From: an uncultured Clostridia bacterium | GTDB taxonomy: Bacteria > Bacillota > Clostridia > UMGS1810 | Reading direction: 5' to 3' | Assembly (NCBI GenBank): GCA_937959315.1 | Contig: CALGRC010000236.1 | Coordinates: forward strand, 1-7,603 | Length of the DNA stretch: 7,603 nucleotides | In this document: positions 1-6,041 of the stretch, piece by piece | Numbering within the stretch: position 1 is the stretch's first letter | Layout of the letters: every line of letters begins with the position of its first letter | Notes under the pieces: generated by a model | Databases searched by the model: none | What the model saw: the letters and a program-made list of their open reading frames with translations, nothing else | What the model was told of the DNA's origin: nothing | Position numbers and translations under genes: made by a program

Positions 1-17
1 ACCTACATAAAAATCAA

Positions 18-46
18 CCCCACCCCTCAAGAATGAGGGGCAGGGG
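18..46. other. Stem-loop near left edge
   Basis: CCCCTCA (23-29) pairs perfectly with TGAGGGG (34-40) across an AGAA loop. CCCC (18-21) can pair with GGGG (43-46) beyond a small internal loop, giving about 11 G/C-rich pairs. No T-run follows it on the plus strand, so it is not a terminator by itself. It sits five bases upstream of a terminator hairpin and may be the 3' end of an upstream transcript or structured RNA that lies outside the window. Confidence 0.5.
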
Positions 47-51
47 AGCTG

Positions 52-75
52 AAGTGTGCCTTAGTGCACTTTTTT
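52..75 (+). terminator. Rho-independent terminator of the upstream unit
   Basis: AAGTGTGC (52-59) pairs with GTGCACTT (64-71), including two G-T wobbles, across a CTTA loop, and the T-run continues to 75. It ends a rightward transcript entering from the left, before the promoter of the deacylase operon. Confidence 0.6.
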
Positions 76-80
76 ATGGT

Positions 81-108
81 TTGATTTTCTGAAAAAATAT
101 GATATAAT
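81..108 (+). promoter_or_regulatory. SigA promoter with extended -10, deacylase operon
   Basis: TTGATT (-35, 81-86) and a perfect TATAAT (-10, 103-108) are 16 bp apart, and TG at 100-101 forms an extended -10. Transcription should start near 115, giving a leader of about 40 nt before the first gene. The preceding terminator (52-75) makes this the likely start of a new unit. Confidence 0.75.
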
Positions 109-145
109 AGACACTGCATATCCAGTTGTATGGCTGGTAGAAATT

Positions 146-150
146 GAGGG
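146..150 (+). promoter_or_regulatory. Ribosome-binding site deciding the deacylase start
   Basis: GAGGG at 146-150 directly abuts the ATG at 151, which leaves no spacer. It lies 6 nt before the in-frame ATG at 157. The second ATG is therefore the better start. Confidence 0.6.
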
Positions 151-156
151 ATGGAA

Positions 157-636
157 ATGGCATCGGAAAAGACCAACGCTATGCGGATTGCCGACCGGGC
201 AAAGGTGGGCTATACCGCACATACATACGATCACAGCGACGGCCAGATTGACGGCCTGGCCATTGCCAAAAAGACGGGCCAGGACCCGTCGCGGGTGTTT
301 AAAACCCTGGTAACACATGGCACAGGCGGTTATTTTGTATTTATGGTGCCGGTTGCCTGCGAACTGGATTTGAAAGCGGCGGCGCGGGCGGCCGGTCAAA
401 AATCGGTGGAAATGATAGCGGTAAAGGATATCAACAAGGTCACTGGTTATATCCGCGGCGGCTGTTCGCCCATTGGTATGAAAAAATCCTACCCGACTGT
501 ACTGGACCAAACGGCGCTGGCGTTTGACACCATTTTGTTTTCGGGCGGGAAAATCGGCACACAGATGGAAATGGCACCTGCCGATTTGCTGTCCCTTTGC
601 GGGGCGAAAACGGCCGATATCATTGTAAAACCATAG
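157..636 (+). CDS. ybaK: Cys-tRNA(Pro) deacylase, YbaK/EbsC family
   Basis: Free-standing trans-editing enzyme. YbaK proteins hydrolyse cysteine mischarged onto tRNA-Pro by prolyl-tRNA synthetase, acting in the cytosol. The protein is 159 residues from the ATG at 157, the usual length for a single YbaK domain, and covers the whole fold. Visible family signatures are the SRVFKTL segment with the conserved lysine (residue 49 from this start) and the RGGCSPIGMKK segment in the C-terminal half. The ATG at 151 is possible but has its ribosome site touching the start codon. It is the first gene after an extended -10 promoter and lies 13 nt before a CopZ-like gene, so the two are probably co-transcribed. 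The family is clear. Substrate preference (Cys-tRNA-Pro versus a ProX-type Ala-tRNA-Pro) is inferred from the overall YbaK resemblance. Confidence 0.9.
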   Translation: MASEKTNAMRIADRAKVGYTAHTYDHSDGQIDGLAIAKKTGQDPSRVFKTLVTHGTGGYFVFMVPVACELDLKAAARAAGQKSVEMIAVKDINKVTGYIRGGCSPIGMKKSYPTVLDQTALAFDTILFSGGKIGTQMEMAPADLLSLCGAKTADIIVKP

Positions 637-649
637 AAAGGATGAGGAA

Positions 650-856
650 ATGATGGAAAAAAAGATTGCGATTGAAGGCATGGCGTGCGCCCATTGCAGC
701 GCCCGGGTGGAAAAGGCCTTGCAGGCAATTCCCGGCGTAACGGCAAGGGTGGAGCTGGCCGAAAAGTGCGCATATGTGCAGGGGGATATGCTGGATGATG
801 CGGCGCTTAGGCAAGCTGTAGAGCATGCGGGCTATCAAGTGGTGGATATACAATAA
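650..856 (+). CDS. CopZ-like heavy-metal-associated (HMA) domain protein
   Basis: A 68-residue protein that is one complete HMA domain. The metal-binding loop GMACAHC places two cysteines at residues 13 and 16 in the classic MxCxxC arrangement, followed by a predicted helix with the ARVEKAL segment. Family members (CopZ, or N-terminal domains of CopA/CadA) bind Cu(I) or similar soft metals and pass them to P-type ATPases. No ATPase or CsoR/CopY-type regulator is visible in this window, so the metal and partner are unknown and I give no gene symbol. Two consecutive ATGs (650 and 653) follow the AGGATGAGG ribosome site; either could be used. The gene lies 13 nt after the deacylase and 25 nt before the zinc-ribbon membrane gene, in one operon. 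Confidence 0.85.
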   Translation: MMEKKIAIEGMACAHCSARVEKALQAIPGVTARVELAEKCAYVQGDMLDDAALRQAVEHAGYQVVDIQ

Positions 857-881
857 ACAGGGCTGGGGAGGTTTGGTTGAT

Positions 882-1319
882 ATGATTTGTGAACAATGCG
901 GGGCATTGCTGCCCGATGATGTAGAAGTTTGTGATAACTGCGGCTACAAGCTGCACCAGCCGGATACCGCCGCTGCGCCGGAAACAGACGGCAGCGAATA
1001 TCAGCATGGGGAGCGGATGCCAGCGCTGAAGGATGCTTTTGTGCAGGAGCAGGCGGCAGGCAAAAGTGAACTGCGGGTGATCCTTATCCGGATTTTCAGC
1101 GCGATAATGGCGGTGCTGACGGTAGTACTGTTTTTTATGGGCGCGCACCTGATTTCCCAGGCGGCGCTTGGCGGTAGCAGCAGCCAATCCATTATGGGCA
1201 GCCTGTTTGCCGGCGGTATGTTCAATTCTGCCATGCTGCTTGCCGGCGTCGCTTACGCAGTGCGGGCGCTGGGGCTGGTGCTCGGCTCCATGCTGTTTGT
1301 GATGGGCTGGAGGAAATAA
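882..1319 (+). CDS. Small membrane protein with N-terminal zinc ribbon
   Basis: A 145-residue protein of unknown function. CEQCG (C3, C6) and CDNCG (C17, C20) form a compact four-cysteine zinc ribbon at the very N-terminus, of the kind seen in many small Firmicute membrane proteins. A hydrophilic, acidic linker (about 25-64) leads to two predicted transmembrane helices (about 66-91 and 117-142) joined by a Gly/Ser-rich loop. The protein ends in WRK just after the second helix, which suggests both termini are cytoplasmic with the ribbon inside. The ATG at 882 was chosen because GGGGAGG (865-871) lies 10 nt upstream and the ribbon begins right after it; an in-frame ATG at 825 would lie inside the preceding gene. 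It is the last gene of the operon and ends two bases before the terminator hairpin. Confidence 0.8.
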   Translation: MICEQCGALLPDDVEVCDNCGYKLHQPDTAAAPETDGSEYQHGERMPALKDAFVQEQAAGKSELRVILIRIFSAIMAVLTVVLFFMGAHLISQAALGGSSSQSIMGSLFAGGMFNSAMLLAGVAYAVRALGLVLGSMLFVMGWRK

Positions 1320-1320
1320 A

Positions 1321-1351
1321 AAAGCAGGGCGGTGTGATACCGCCCTGCTTT
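1321..1351. terminator. Bidirectional terminator between convergent genes
   Basis: A perfect 13-bp stem: AAAGCAGGGCGGT (1321-1333) pairs with ACCGCCCTGCTTT (1339-1351) across a GTGAT loop. The A- and T-flanks let it work in both directions, serving the zinc-ribbon gene on the left and the minus-strand gene on the right. The minus-strand stop codon (1350-1352) overlaps the edge of the stem. Confidence 0.9.
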
Positions 1352-1751
1352 ATGCCTTCCGTTCAAATTCTGTCATACACCGTTTGCAGCGGATCCGCAC
1401 CCGCCCTACCCCTTTGGGAATGCGCACCAGTTCCCGGCATTTGGGGCAGCGGAAATATTTGTGCGTCTGGTCAGCCGAAATGGTGCGGCGCATGCGGAAC
1501 CATTTGACAACAGGCCCCCACAAGCGCATAAACGCATCATTTTCCCGCCTGCGCCGGTCAATGTTGCGGGAAAATACGCGGAACAGTACCAGGGCTGCCA
1601 GCAGATAGACCACTGCCATCAAAATGGGGTATGCAATGGAAAAGCGGAACAACCGCGCAATAAAGGAAATGATGAATCCGATTATCAGCAGGGCGACCGA
1701 CAGGGGGTCGATGCCGTTCCTGCCATATAAAACCCGTGCAAGCCAGTTCAT
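1350..1751 (-). CDS. Small membrane protein with C-terminal zinc ribbon
   Basis: A 133-residue protein of unknown function. Two hydrophobic segments (about 17-32 and 39-57) form an N-terminal membrane hairpin. A strongly basic stretch (RRRR at 66-69) follows, and then a four-cysteine ribbon, CPKC (102-105) and CKRC (122-125), with LVRIPKGVGRVRIRC between the pairs. This C-terminal ribbon pattern, with an RxPKGxGxxxxxC core, is common in uncharacterised Clostridia proteins. By the positive-inside rule the ribbon should be cytoplasmic. The ATG at 1751 has AGAAGG 6 nt upstream, and the gene has its own promoter at 1782-1810. It is transcribed as a single gene and ends in the shared terminator. 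It is arranged as the reverse of the zinc-ribbon membrane protein encoded at 882-1319. Confidence 0.8.
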   Translation of the reverse strand: MNWLARVLYGRNGIDPLSVALLIIGFIISFIARLFRFSIAYPILMAVVYLLAALVLFRVFSRNIDRRRRENDAFMRLWGPVVKWFRMRRTISADQTHKYFRCPKCRELVRIPKGVGRVRIRCKRCMTEFERKA

Positions 1752-1781
1752 AAGAGACCTTCTTTCTAGTTCTTTATCTGT

Positions 1782-1810
1782 ATGATAGCCTTTGCGCGGG
1801 CATCTGTCAA
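1782..1810 (-). promoter_or_regulatory. SigA promoter of the minus-strand zinc-ribbon gene
   Basis: Read on the minus strand, a perfect TTGACA (-35, plus-strand positions 1805-1810) and TATCAT (-10, positions 1782-1787) are separated by the ideal 17 bp. Transcription would start near 1775, giving a leader of about 24 nt. Confidence 0.8.
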
Positions 1811-1859
1811 TAGGAAATCTGCAATGTTTACAGAATCGTTACATTTGATACATAAAGTT

Positions 1860-1864
1860 GGAGG
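1860..1864 (+). promoter_or_regulatory. Ribosome-binding site deciding the TTG start of the ABC gene
   Basis: GGAGG at 1860-1864 lies 10 nt before an in-frame TTG at 1875, with a second GAGG at 1868-1871. No comparable site precedes the in-frame ATG at 1782, and only a weak AGGA precedes the ATG at 1824. This favours the TTG. Confidence 0.55.
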
Positions 1865-1874
1865 AACGAGGAAA

Positions 1875-3632
1875 TTGGCGAAGAAAACAAGCGGCCTGAT
1901 CCGCCGCTTTATACCGTATTTTAAAAAATACTGGTGGATTTTGGCGCTGGATTTATTCTGTGCGGCCTTAACCACCGTGTGCGAGCTGGTGCTGCCGCTC
2001 ATTGTGCGGTTTATTACCGATACCGGGGCAAACAATCTTCAGGCGCTGACTGTACAGGTGATTTTATCGGTAGGCGCCCTGTATTTGGTGCTGCGTATCA
2101 TCGACATGGTGGCAAACTATTTTATGGCGTCGGTGGGGCATGTGATGGGTGCGCGCATTGAAACGGATATGCGGCGGGATTTGTTCGGGCATTTGCAAAA
2201 GCTGCCCTATTCTTATTACGATAATACCAAAATCGGGCAGATTATGGCGCGTATCACCAGCGACTTGTTTGATGTGACCGAGTTTGCACACCATTGCCCG
2301 GAAGAATTTTTCATCGCAGGGTTAAAAATCACCGTGTCGTTTGCCATCCTTGCGTCGTTTAACTTTTGGCTGACGCTTATCATCTTTTCCATTTTGCCGC
2401 TCATGCTGGTCTGTTCCATGTATTTTAACCGCAAAATGCGCCGGGCGTTCAAGGCGTCCCGTGTGCAGATTGGTGAGCTCAACTCTCAGGTAGAGGATAG
2501 TTTGCTGGGTGTGCGGGTGGTCAAATCGTTTGCCAACGAGGGCATTGAAGAACAGAAATTTGAAGAGGGCAACCAGGGGTTTTTGCGTATCAAAAAGGTG
2601 ATGTACCGCTATATGGCAGGGTTCCAGTCCACCACCCGTATTTATGATGGTATCATGTACATCACGGTGGTGGTGGCGGGCGCGCTGTTTATGATATATG
2701 GAAAAATCACCCCTGCTGATTTGATGGCCTATCTTTTGTATGTGACCACGCTGCTCACCTCCATCCGGCGCATTGTGGAATTTACCGAGCAGTTTCAACG
2801 TGGTATGACGGGGATTGAACGGTTTTTGGAAATTATGGATGCGCCGGTGGACATTACCGACGCCCCCGATGCTAAGGTGCTCAAAAATGTCCGCGGCGAT
2901 ATCCGGTTTGAACATGTGTCCTTCCGGTATCAGGATGACAAGGAGGATGTGCTGCATGACATCAACCTGCATGTCAGCCCTGGAGAAAATGTGGCGCTGG
3001 TCGGCCCGTCGGGCGGCGGAAAGACCACCCTTTGCAACCTCATCCCACGCTTTTACGAGGTTATGGAAGGGCGCATTTTGGTTGACGGGCAGGATATCCG
3101 CACCCTGACCCAGGCATCGCTGCGCGCACAGATTGGTGTGGTGCAGCAGGAGGTGTATCTGTTTTCTGGGTCGGTATTTGAAAATATTGCCTATGGCCGT
3201 CCCGGCGCCTCGCGCGGGGAAGTGGTAGAGGCGGCTAAACTGGCGGGCGCCCATGGATTTATCAGCGATTTAACCGAAGGCTACGATACTTATGTGGGCG
3301 AGCGGGGGGTTAAGCTCTCCGGCGGGCAGAAGCAGCGCATTTCCATTGCGCGGGCGTTTTTAAAAAACCCGCCCATCCTCATTTTGGATGAGGCGACCAG
3401 CGCGCTGGATAATGAAAGCGAGCGGATTGTCCAGCAGTCGCTGGAATCGCTGGCTAAGGGGCGCACCACGTTTACCATTGCCCACCGGCTGTCCACCATC
3501 CGGCATGCGGATACCATATTGGTGCTCACTGGGGATGGCATTGCTGAGCGCGGCAGCCACGAGCAATTGATGGAACGGCACGGATTGTATTACCAGCTTT
3601 ATACCATGTCTAATCCGGTGGACGGAATGTGA
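1875..3632 (+). CDS. ABC exporter half-transporter (fused permease and ATPase)
   Basis: 585 residues from the TTG at 1875, typical of a half-transporter of the type IV (B-family) exporter fold. The N-terminal half has six predicted membrane helices with the usual long cytoplasmic extensions; SQVEDSLLGVRVVKSFANE is the conserved intracellular segment near the coupling helix. The ATPase half has Walker A GPSGGGKTT (G377 onward), a Q-loop in VVQQEVYLFSG, signature LSGGQ (481-485), Walker B ILILDE with catalytic E506, the D-loop SALD and switch His537 in IAHRLST. All catalytic residues are intact. No second half-transporter is adjacent, so it probably forms a homodimer. The substrate (lipid, drug or peptide) cannot be read from the sequence. 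Upstream in-frame ATGs at 1782 and 1824 would place the start inside the divergent promoter region. prmA follows after 21 nt. Confidence 0.9.
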   Translation: MAKKTSGLIRRFIPYFKKYWWILALDLFCAALTTVCELVLPLIVRFITDTGANNLQALTVQVILSVGALYLVLRIIDMVANYFMASVGHVMGARIETDMRRDLFGHLQKLPYSYYDNTKIGQIMARITSDLFDVTEFAHHCPEEFFIAGLKITVSFAILASFNFWLTLIIFSILPLMLVCSMYFNRKMRRAFKASRVQIGELNSQVEDSLLGVRVVKSFANEGIEEQKFEEGNQGFLRIKKVMYRYMAGFQSTTRIYDGIMYITVVVAGALFMIYGKITPADLMAYLLYVTTLLTSIRRIVEFTEQFQRGMTGIERFLEIMDAPVDITDAPDAKVLKNVRGDIRFEHVSFRYQDDKEDVLHDINLHVSPGENVALVGPSGGGKTTLCNLIPRFYEVMEGRILVDGQDIRTLTQASLRAQIGVVQQEVYLFSGSVFENIAYGRPGASRGEVVEAAKLAGAHGFISDLTEGYDTYVGERGVKLSGGQKQRISIARAFLKNPPILILDEATSALDNESERIVQQSLESLAKGRTTFTIAHRLSTIRHADTILVLTGDGIAERGSHEQLMERHGLYYQLYTMSNPVDGM

Positions 3633-3653
3633 GCGGAAAGGGGTGCAAATTGC

Positions 3654-4634
3654 ATGCAGTGGACAAAAGTGACCATTGATACCACTTCTGCCGGTATTGA
3701 ACCGGTGACAGGCCAGCTCTATGAGATGGGGATCCAGGGGCTGCAAATAGAGGACCAGCAGGATTTTGCAGAATTTTTAGAGCACAATGCCCCTTATTGG
3801 GATTTGGTGGATCAGACGCTGGCTGACCGTATGGAACAGTGTGAAACCAAGGTCATTTTCTATTTGGAGGAGGATGAGACACTGCCGGACAGGCTATCTG
3901 CCGTCCGGGATGCGGTAGCTGCCCTGCGGCGGATGGACCAGGATGGTATGTATGGACGGCTGGAGGTGGAATCCGAAGGGGTACAGCAGGAAGACTGGGC
4001 CAACAACTGGCGGCAGTATTTTAAGCCGCTGCCGGTGGGGAAGCGGGTACTGATACAGCCCGAATGGGAGCCGGGGGCAGAAACCGGGGGGCGGGTGGTA
4101 TTCCGCATTGAGCCGGGTATGACCTTTGGCACCGGTACCCATCAGAGCACCCAGCTTTGCATCAAAGCGCTGGAGGATATCCTTTCGGGCGGCGAACGGG
4201 TATTGGATATTGGCTGCGGCACGGGGATTTTGTCCATCATAGCCTTGCTGTTGGGGGCAGATACCGCCGTTGCGCTGGATGTTGACCCGGCCGCCAGGCA
4301 CGTTGCCTATGAAAACGCCGCGCGCAACGGCATTGGCCGCGACCGTTATACTGTGCTGTGCGGGGACATATTGGCCGACGGTGAATTACAGCAAAAAATT
4401 TCCGGGAAATATGATGTAGTGGCGGCAAATATTGTCGCGGATGTCATCATTGCCCTGCTGCCGCTGGTACAGACATTGCTGAAAGAGGACGGGACGTTTT
4501 TGTGTTCGGGGATCTTGGACGAGCGGTTGCCGGATGTGCTGGCAGCGATGGATGGCAGCTGTCTCACGGTACAGCAGGTGCAGCAGGATGGCTGCTGGGC
4601 GGCTGTTACCTGCAAATTTTGTGAAATGGCTTGA
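3654..4634 (+). CDS. prmA: Ribosomal protein L11 methyltransferase PrmA
   Basis: Uses S-adenosylmethionine to methylate ribosomal protein L11 (uL11) at its N-terminus and lysines. 326 residues, close to Firmicute PrmA length. The N-terminal third is the substrate-recognition region (MQWTKVTIDT start). The PrmA hallmark EPGMTFGTGTHQST (153-166) is followed by SAM motif I VLDIGCGTG (183-191), the acidic end of beta-2 in ALDVDP, and the NIVAD motif (259-263), which is the PrmA counterpart of the catalytic-loop segment NxLA. All motifs are intact. The ATG at 3654 follows GGAAAGGGG (3635-3643) by 10 nt. It lies 21 nt after the ABC exporter and is likely co-transcribed with it. rsmE follows, as is common in Firmicutes. 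Confidence 0.95.
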   Translation: MQWTKVTIDTTSAGIEPVTGQLYEMGIQGLQIEDQQDFAEFLEHNAPYWDLVDQTLADRMEQCETKVIFYLEEDETLPDRLSAVRDAVAALRRMDQDGMYGRLEVESEGVQQEDWANNWRQYFKPLPVGKRVLIQPEWEPGAETGGRVVFRIEPGMTFGTGTHQSTQLCIKALEDILSGGERVLDIGCGTGILSIIALLLGADTAVALDVDPAARHVAYENAARNGIGRDRYTVLCGDILADGELQQKISGKYDVVAANIVADVIIALLPLVQTLLKEDGTFLCSGILDERLPDVLAAMDGSCLTVQQVQQDGCWAAVTCKFCEMA

Positions 4635-4660
4635 CTTGTACCGGGTCGGGTTGCTATAAT
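4631..4660 (+). promoter_or_regulatory. Internal extended -10 promoter for rsmE
   Basis: TTGACT (-35, 4631-4636) overlaps the prmA stop codon TGA (4632-4634). A perfect TATAAT (4655-4660) lies 18 bp downstream, and TG at 4652-4653 forms an extended -10. Transcription should start near 4667, only about 14 nt before the rsmE ATG. Confidence 0.75.
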
Positions 4661-4680
4661 AAAGGAATGGGGCGCAAAGT

Positions 4681-5406
4681 ATGCACAGGTTTTTTGCCAA
4701 TCCGGCAGATATTCACGATGGTTTGGTTATTTTGACGGGCGATGAGGTTGCGCACATGGGCAGGGTGCTGCGGCTGCAATGCGGAGATCAAGTAACTGTC
4801 TGTGACGGGCAGTGCAGGGAATACCGCTGTGTTATCCGTGTGCTGGATAAACAGTCTGCCCGGCTGGAAATTATAGGGCAGTCGGAAAATACCGTGGAGT
4901 GCCCGGTGGATATTACGTTGTATCAGGGCCTTCCCAAGGCTGACAAAATGGAATATATTATCCAAAAATGCGTCGAATTGGGCGTAAATTGCATTGTGCC
5001 GGTCAATACCCGGCGGTCAGTGATGAAAATGAAAGATTATGAGAAAAAGCAATCCCGCTGGCAGCGGATTGCTTTGGAAGCTGCTAAACAATGCGGGCGG
5101 GGGATTATCCCGGCTGTAGGCAGCGTCTGTTCGTTGGAAGACGCGCTCTCGCAGGGGCGGGGGCTCAAGCTGATGCCCTATGAATGTGAGCGGGGAAAAA
5201 GCATCCGTACAGCACTGCAGGCCAACCCGCTGGCGCGGCAGGTCAGCATCTATATCGGCCCGGAAGGCGGCTTCGACCCAGTTGAGGTTGCGCTGGCAAA
5301 GGAGCAGCGGGCATGGGTGGTGTCGATGGGCCCGCGCATTTTGCGGACTGAGACGGCGCCGGTTGCCGCTGTAGCGGCGGTGCTGTATGAACTGGGTGAT
5401 TGGTAG
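4681..5406 (+). CDS. rsmE: 16S rRNA (uracil1498-N3)-methyltransferase RsmE
   Basis: Methylates N3 of U1498 in helix 44 of 16S rRNA in the assembled 30S subunit, using SAM. 241 residues, the usual length. The N-terminal PUA-like domain begins MHRFF and contains the HMGRVLRL segment. The SPOUT domain shows the family's LPKADKMEYIIQKCVELGV stretch, the knot-forming IGPEGGF (192-198) and LRTETA (221-226). All SAM-binding loop residues are present, so the enzyme looks intact. The ATG at 4681 has a GGGG element (4669-4672) 8 nt upstream and AAAGGA slightly further away. It has its own promoter overlapping the prmA stop, so expression is possible both from read-through and independently. A small membrane-protein gene follows after 25 nt. 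Confidence 0.95.
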   Translation: MHRFFANPADIHDGLVILTGDEVAHMGRVLRLQCGDQVTVCDGQCREYRCVIRVLDKQSARLEIIGQSENTVECPVDITLYQGLPKADKMEYIIQKCVELGVNCIVPVNTRRSVMKMKDYEKKQSRWQRIALEAAKQCGRGIIPAVGSVCSLEDALSQGRGLKLMPYECERGKSIRTALQANPLARQVSIYIGPEGGFDPVEVALAKEQRAWVVSMGPRILRTETAPVAAVAAVLYELGDW

Positions 5407-5431
5407 GAAAACCAAAAAAGGAGAGTCGGGA

Positions 5432-5872
5432 ATGAAACAGAACAAGCAAATTGATAACCGCACATTTCACACCAACCGGATATTGGCGGCAACTATAATT
5501 GCCATTGCATCCCTGCTGGTGCAGCTGATGATACACAACGGACTGACCAATACCGGCACGATTTTGATTGCGCTCAAAGCATCGCTCATCCTGTCCTTTC
5601 TCTTTTTGGCGGCGGCGGTGTTTTTCTTGATAATTGCCATCATGAAAGACCGTTCGTATCTGGAATATACGGTATTTGCTGCGTTGCTGGCAGTGGGGTA
5701 TTATATCATCCACGGTGTGCCGGTGGTGCATGTGGGGAACTGGACGCTGTTCAATTCCCGCCATTGGGAGTACATTGTGCTTGCCTTTAATTTGCTCTAT
5801 TTGGTTATCAGCTTGTGGTACCATACAGTGGCCGGACGGTCTAAAAAGCACAGCCGGCGGCATACAAAATAA
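5432..5872 (+). CDS. Unrecognised four-helix membrane protein
   Basis: 146 residues; I do not recognise the family. Four predicted membrane helices lie at about 17-36, 44-71, 79-99 and 112-133. A polar N-terminus precedes them, and a very basic C-terminal tail (GRSKKHSRRHTK) follows, which by the positive-inside rule is cytoplasmic. An even number of helices puts the N-terminus inside too. Histidines lie near the ends of helices 1 and 3 (H35, H94, H100), but nothing assigns a function to them. The ATG at 5432 was chosen over an in-frame ATG at 5387 because AAAGGAG sits 8 nt before it and the earlier start would overlap rsmE. It probably shares the rsmE transcript. Only a weak A/T-rich hairpin follows the stop codon. 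Confidence 0.75.
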   Translation: MKQNKQIDNRTFHTNRILAATIIAIASLLVQLMIHNGLTNTGTILIALKASLILSFLFLAAAVFFLIIAIMKDRSYLEYTVFAALLAVGYYIIHGVPVVHVGNWTLFNSRHWEYIVLAFNLLYLVISLWYHTVAGRSKKHSRRHTK

Positions 5873-5886
5873 AAGTTTGCTTTTTT
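5871..5886 (+). terminator. Weak A/T-rich terminator candidate
   Basis: AAAAG (5871-5875) can pair with CTTTT (5880-5884) across a TTTG loop, followed by further Ts. The stem is short and A/T-rich, so termination would be incomplete; the strong hairpin at 6000-6038 would catch read-through. Confidence 0.3.
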
Positions 5887-5917
5887 ATTGCAGTTATGTT
5901 ACAATTTTGTATTGTGA

Positions 5918-5946
5918 TTGACATTTGAATGACGCCGTGGTAAGAT
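5918..5946 (+). promoter_or_regulatory. SigA promoter in the intergenic region (orphan)
   Basis: A perfect TTGACA (5918-5923) and TAAGAT (5941-5946) are separated by the ideal 17 bp. Transcription would start near 5953. No coding gene lies downstream on this strand before a strong terminator at 6000-6038. Confidence 0.7.
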
Positions 5947-5952
5947 AGCATT

Positions 5953-6038
5953 GGAATACTGTTCCCTTAGTATAATGTGAACTGATACATTTCCGGTTGC
6001 TTCTGCGGGAGGTCCCCTTCCCGCAGAAGATTTTTTTT
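5953..6038 (+). ncRNA. Candidate small RNA of about 85 nt
   Basis: This is the stretch between an orphan near-consensus promoter and a strong terminator. It has no usable reading frame: the only ATG (5975) is followed at once by TGA. Two potentially single-stranded C-rich motifs are visible, TCCC (5963-5966) and TCCCC (6013-6017); the latter is in the terminator loop. I do not recognise it as SRP RNA, 6S RNA or another named family. The RNA is inferred from promoter and terminator geometry alone. It could instead be nothing more than a read-through trap beside a chance promoter match. Confidence 0.35.
6000..6038 (+). terminator. Strong Rho-independent terminator, plus strand
   Basis: CTTCTGCGGG (6000-6009) pairs perfectly with CCCGCAGAAG (6020-6029), with one or two further weak pairs possible, and is followed by A and eight Ts (6031-6038). 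The T-run exists only in the plus direction, so it ends rightward transcripts from the promoter at 5918-5946 or read-through from the rsmE cluster. Confidence 0.9.
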
Positions 6039-6041
6039 GCT

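Noticed and set aside
61..681. Minus-strand open frame of 206 codons opposite the deacylase
   Set aside because: It covers the YbaK gene and its promoter, with no motif and no plausible start signals.
2322..3254. Long minus-strand open frame of 310 codons opposite the ABC exporter
   Set aside because: It lies entirely antisense to a well-conserved exporter, has no ribosome site or recognisable domain, and its Arg/His-rich composition is typical of an antisense shadow.
5243..5863. Minus-strand open frame of 206 codons across the rsmE end and the membrane gene
   Set aside because: It spans two supported plus-strand genes, and its composition is that of an antisense shadow; no motif was recognised.
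5971..5976. A second perfect TATAAT inside the candidate small RNA
   Set aside because: The nearest -35-like hexamer (TTGGAA, 5951-5956) is only 14 bp away, which is too close, and no better one is spaced correctly.
5953..6038. Possible SRP RNA or 6S RNA
   Set aside because: The conserved apical GGAA loop region of SRP RNA is not present, and the length and open-bubble structure of 6S RNA are absent.
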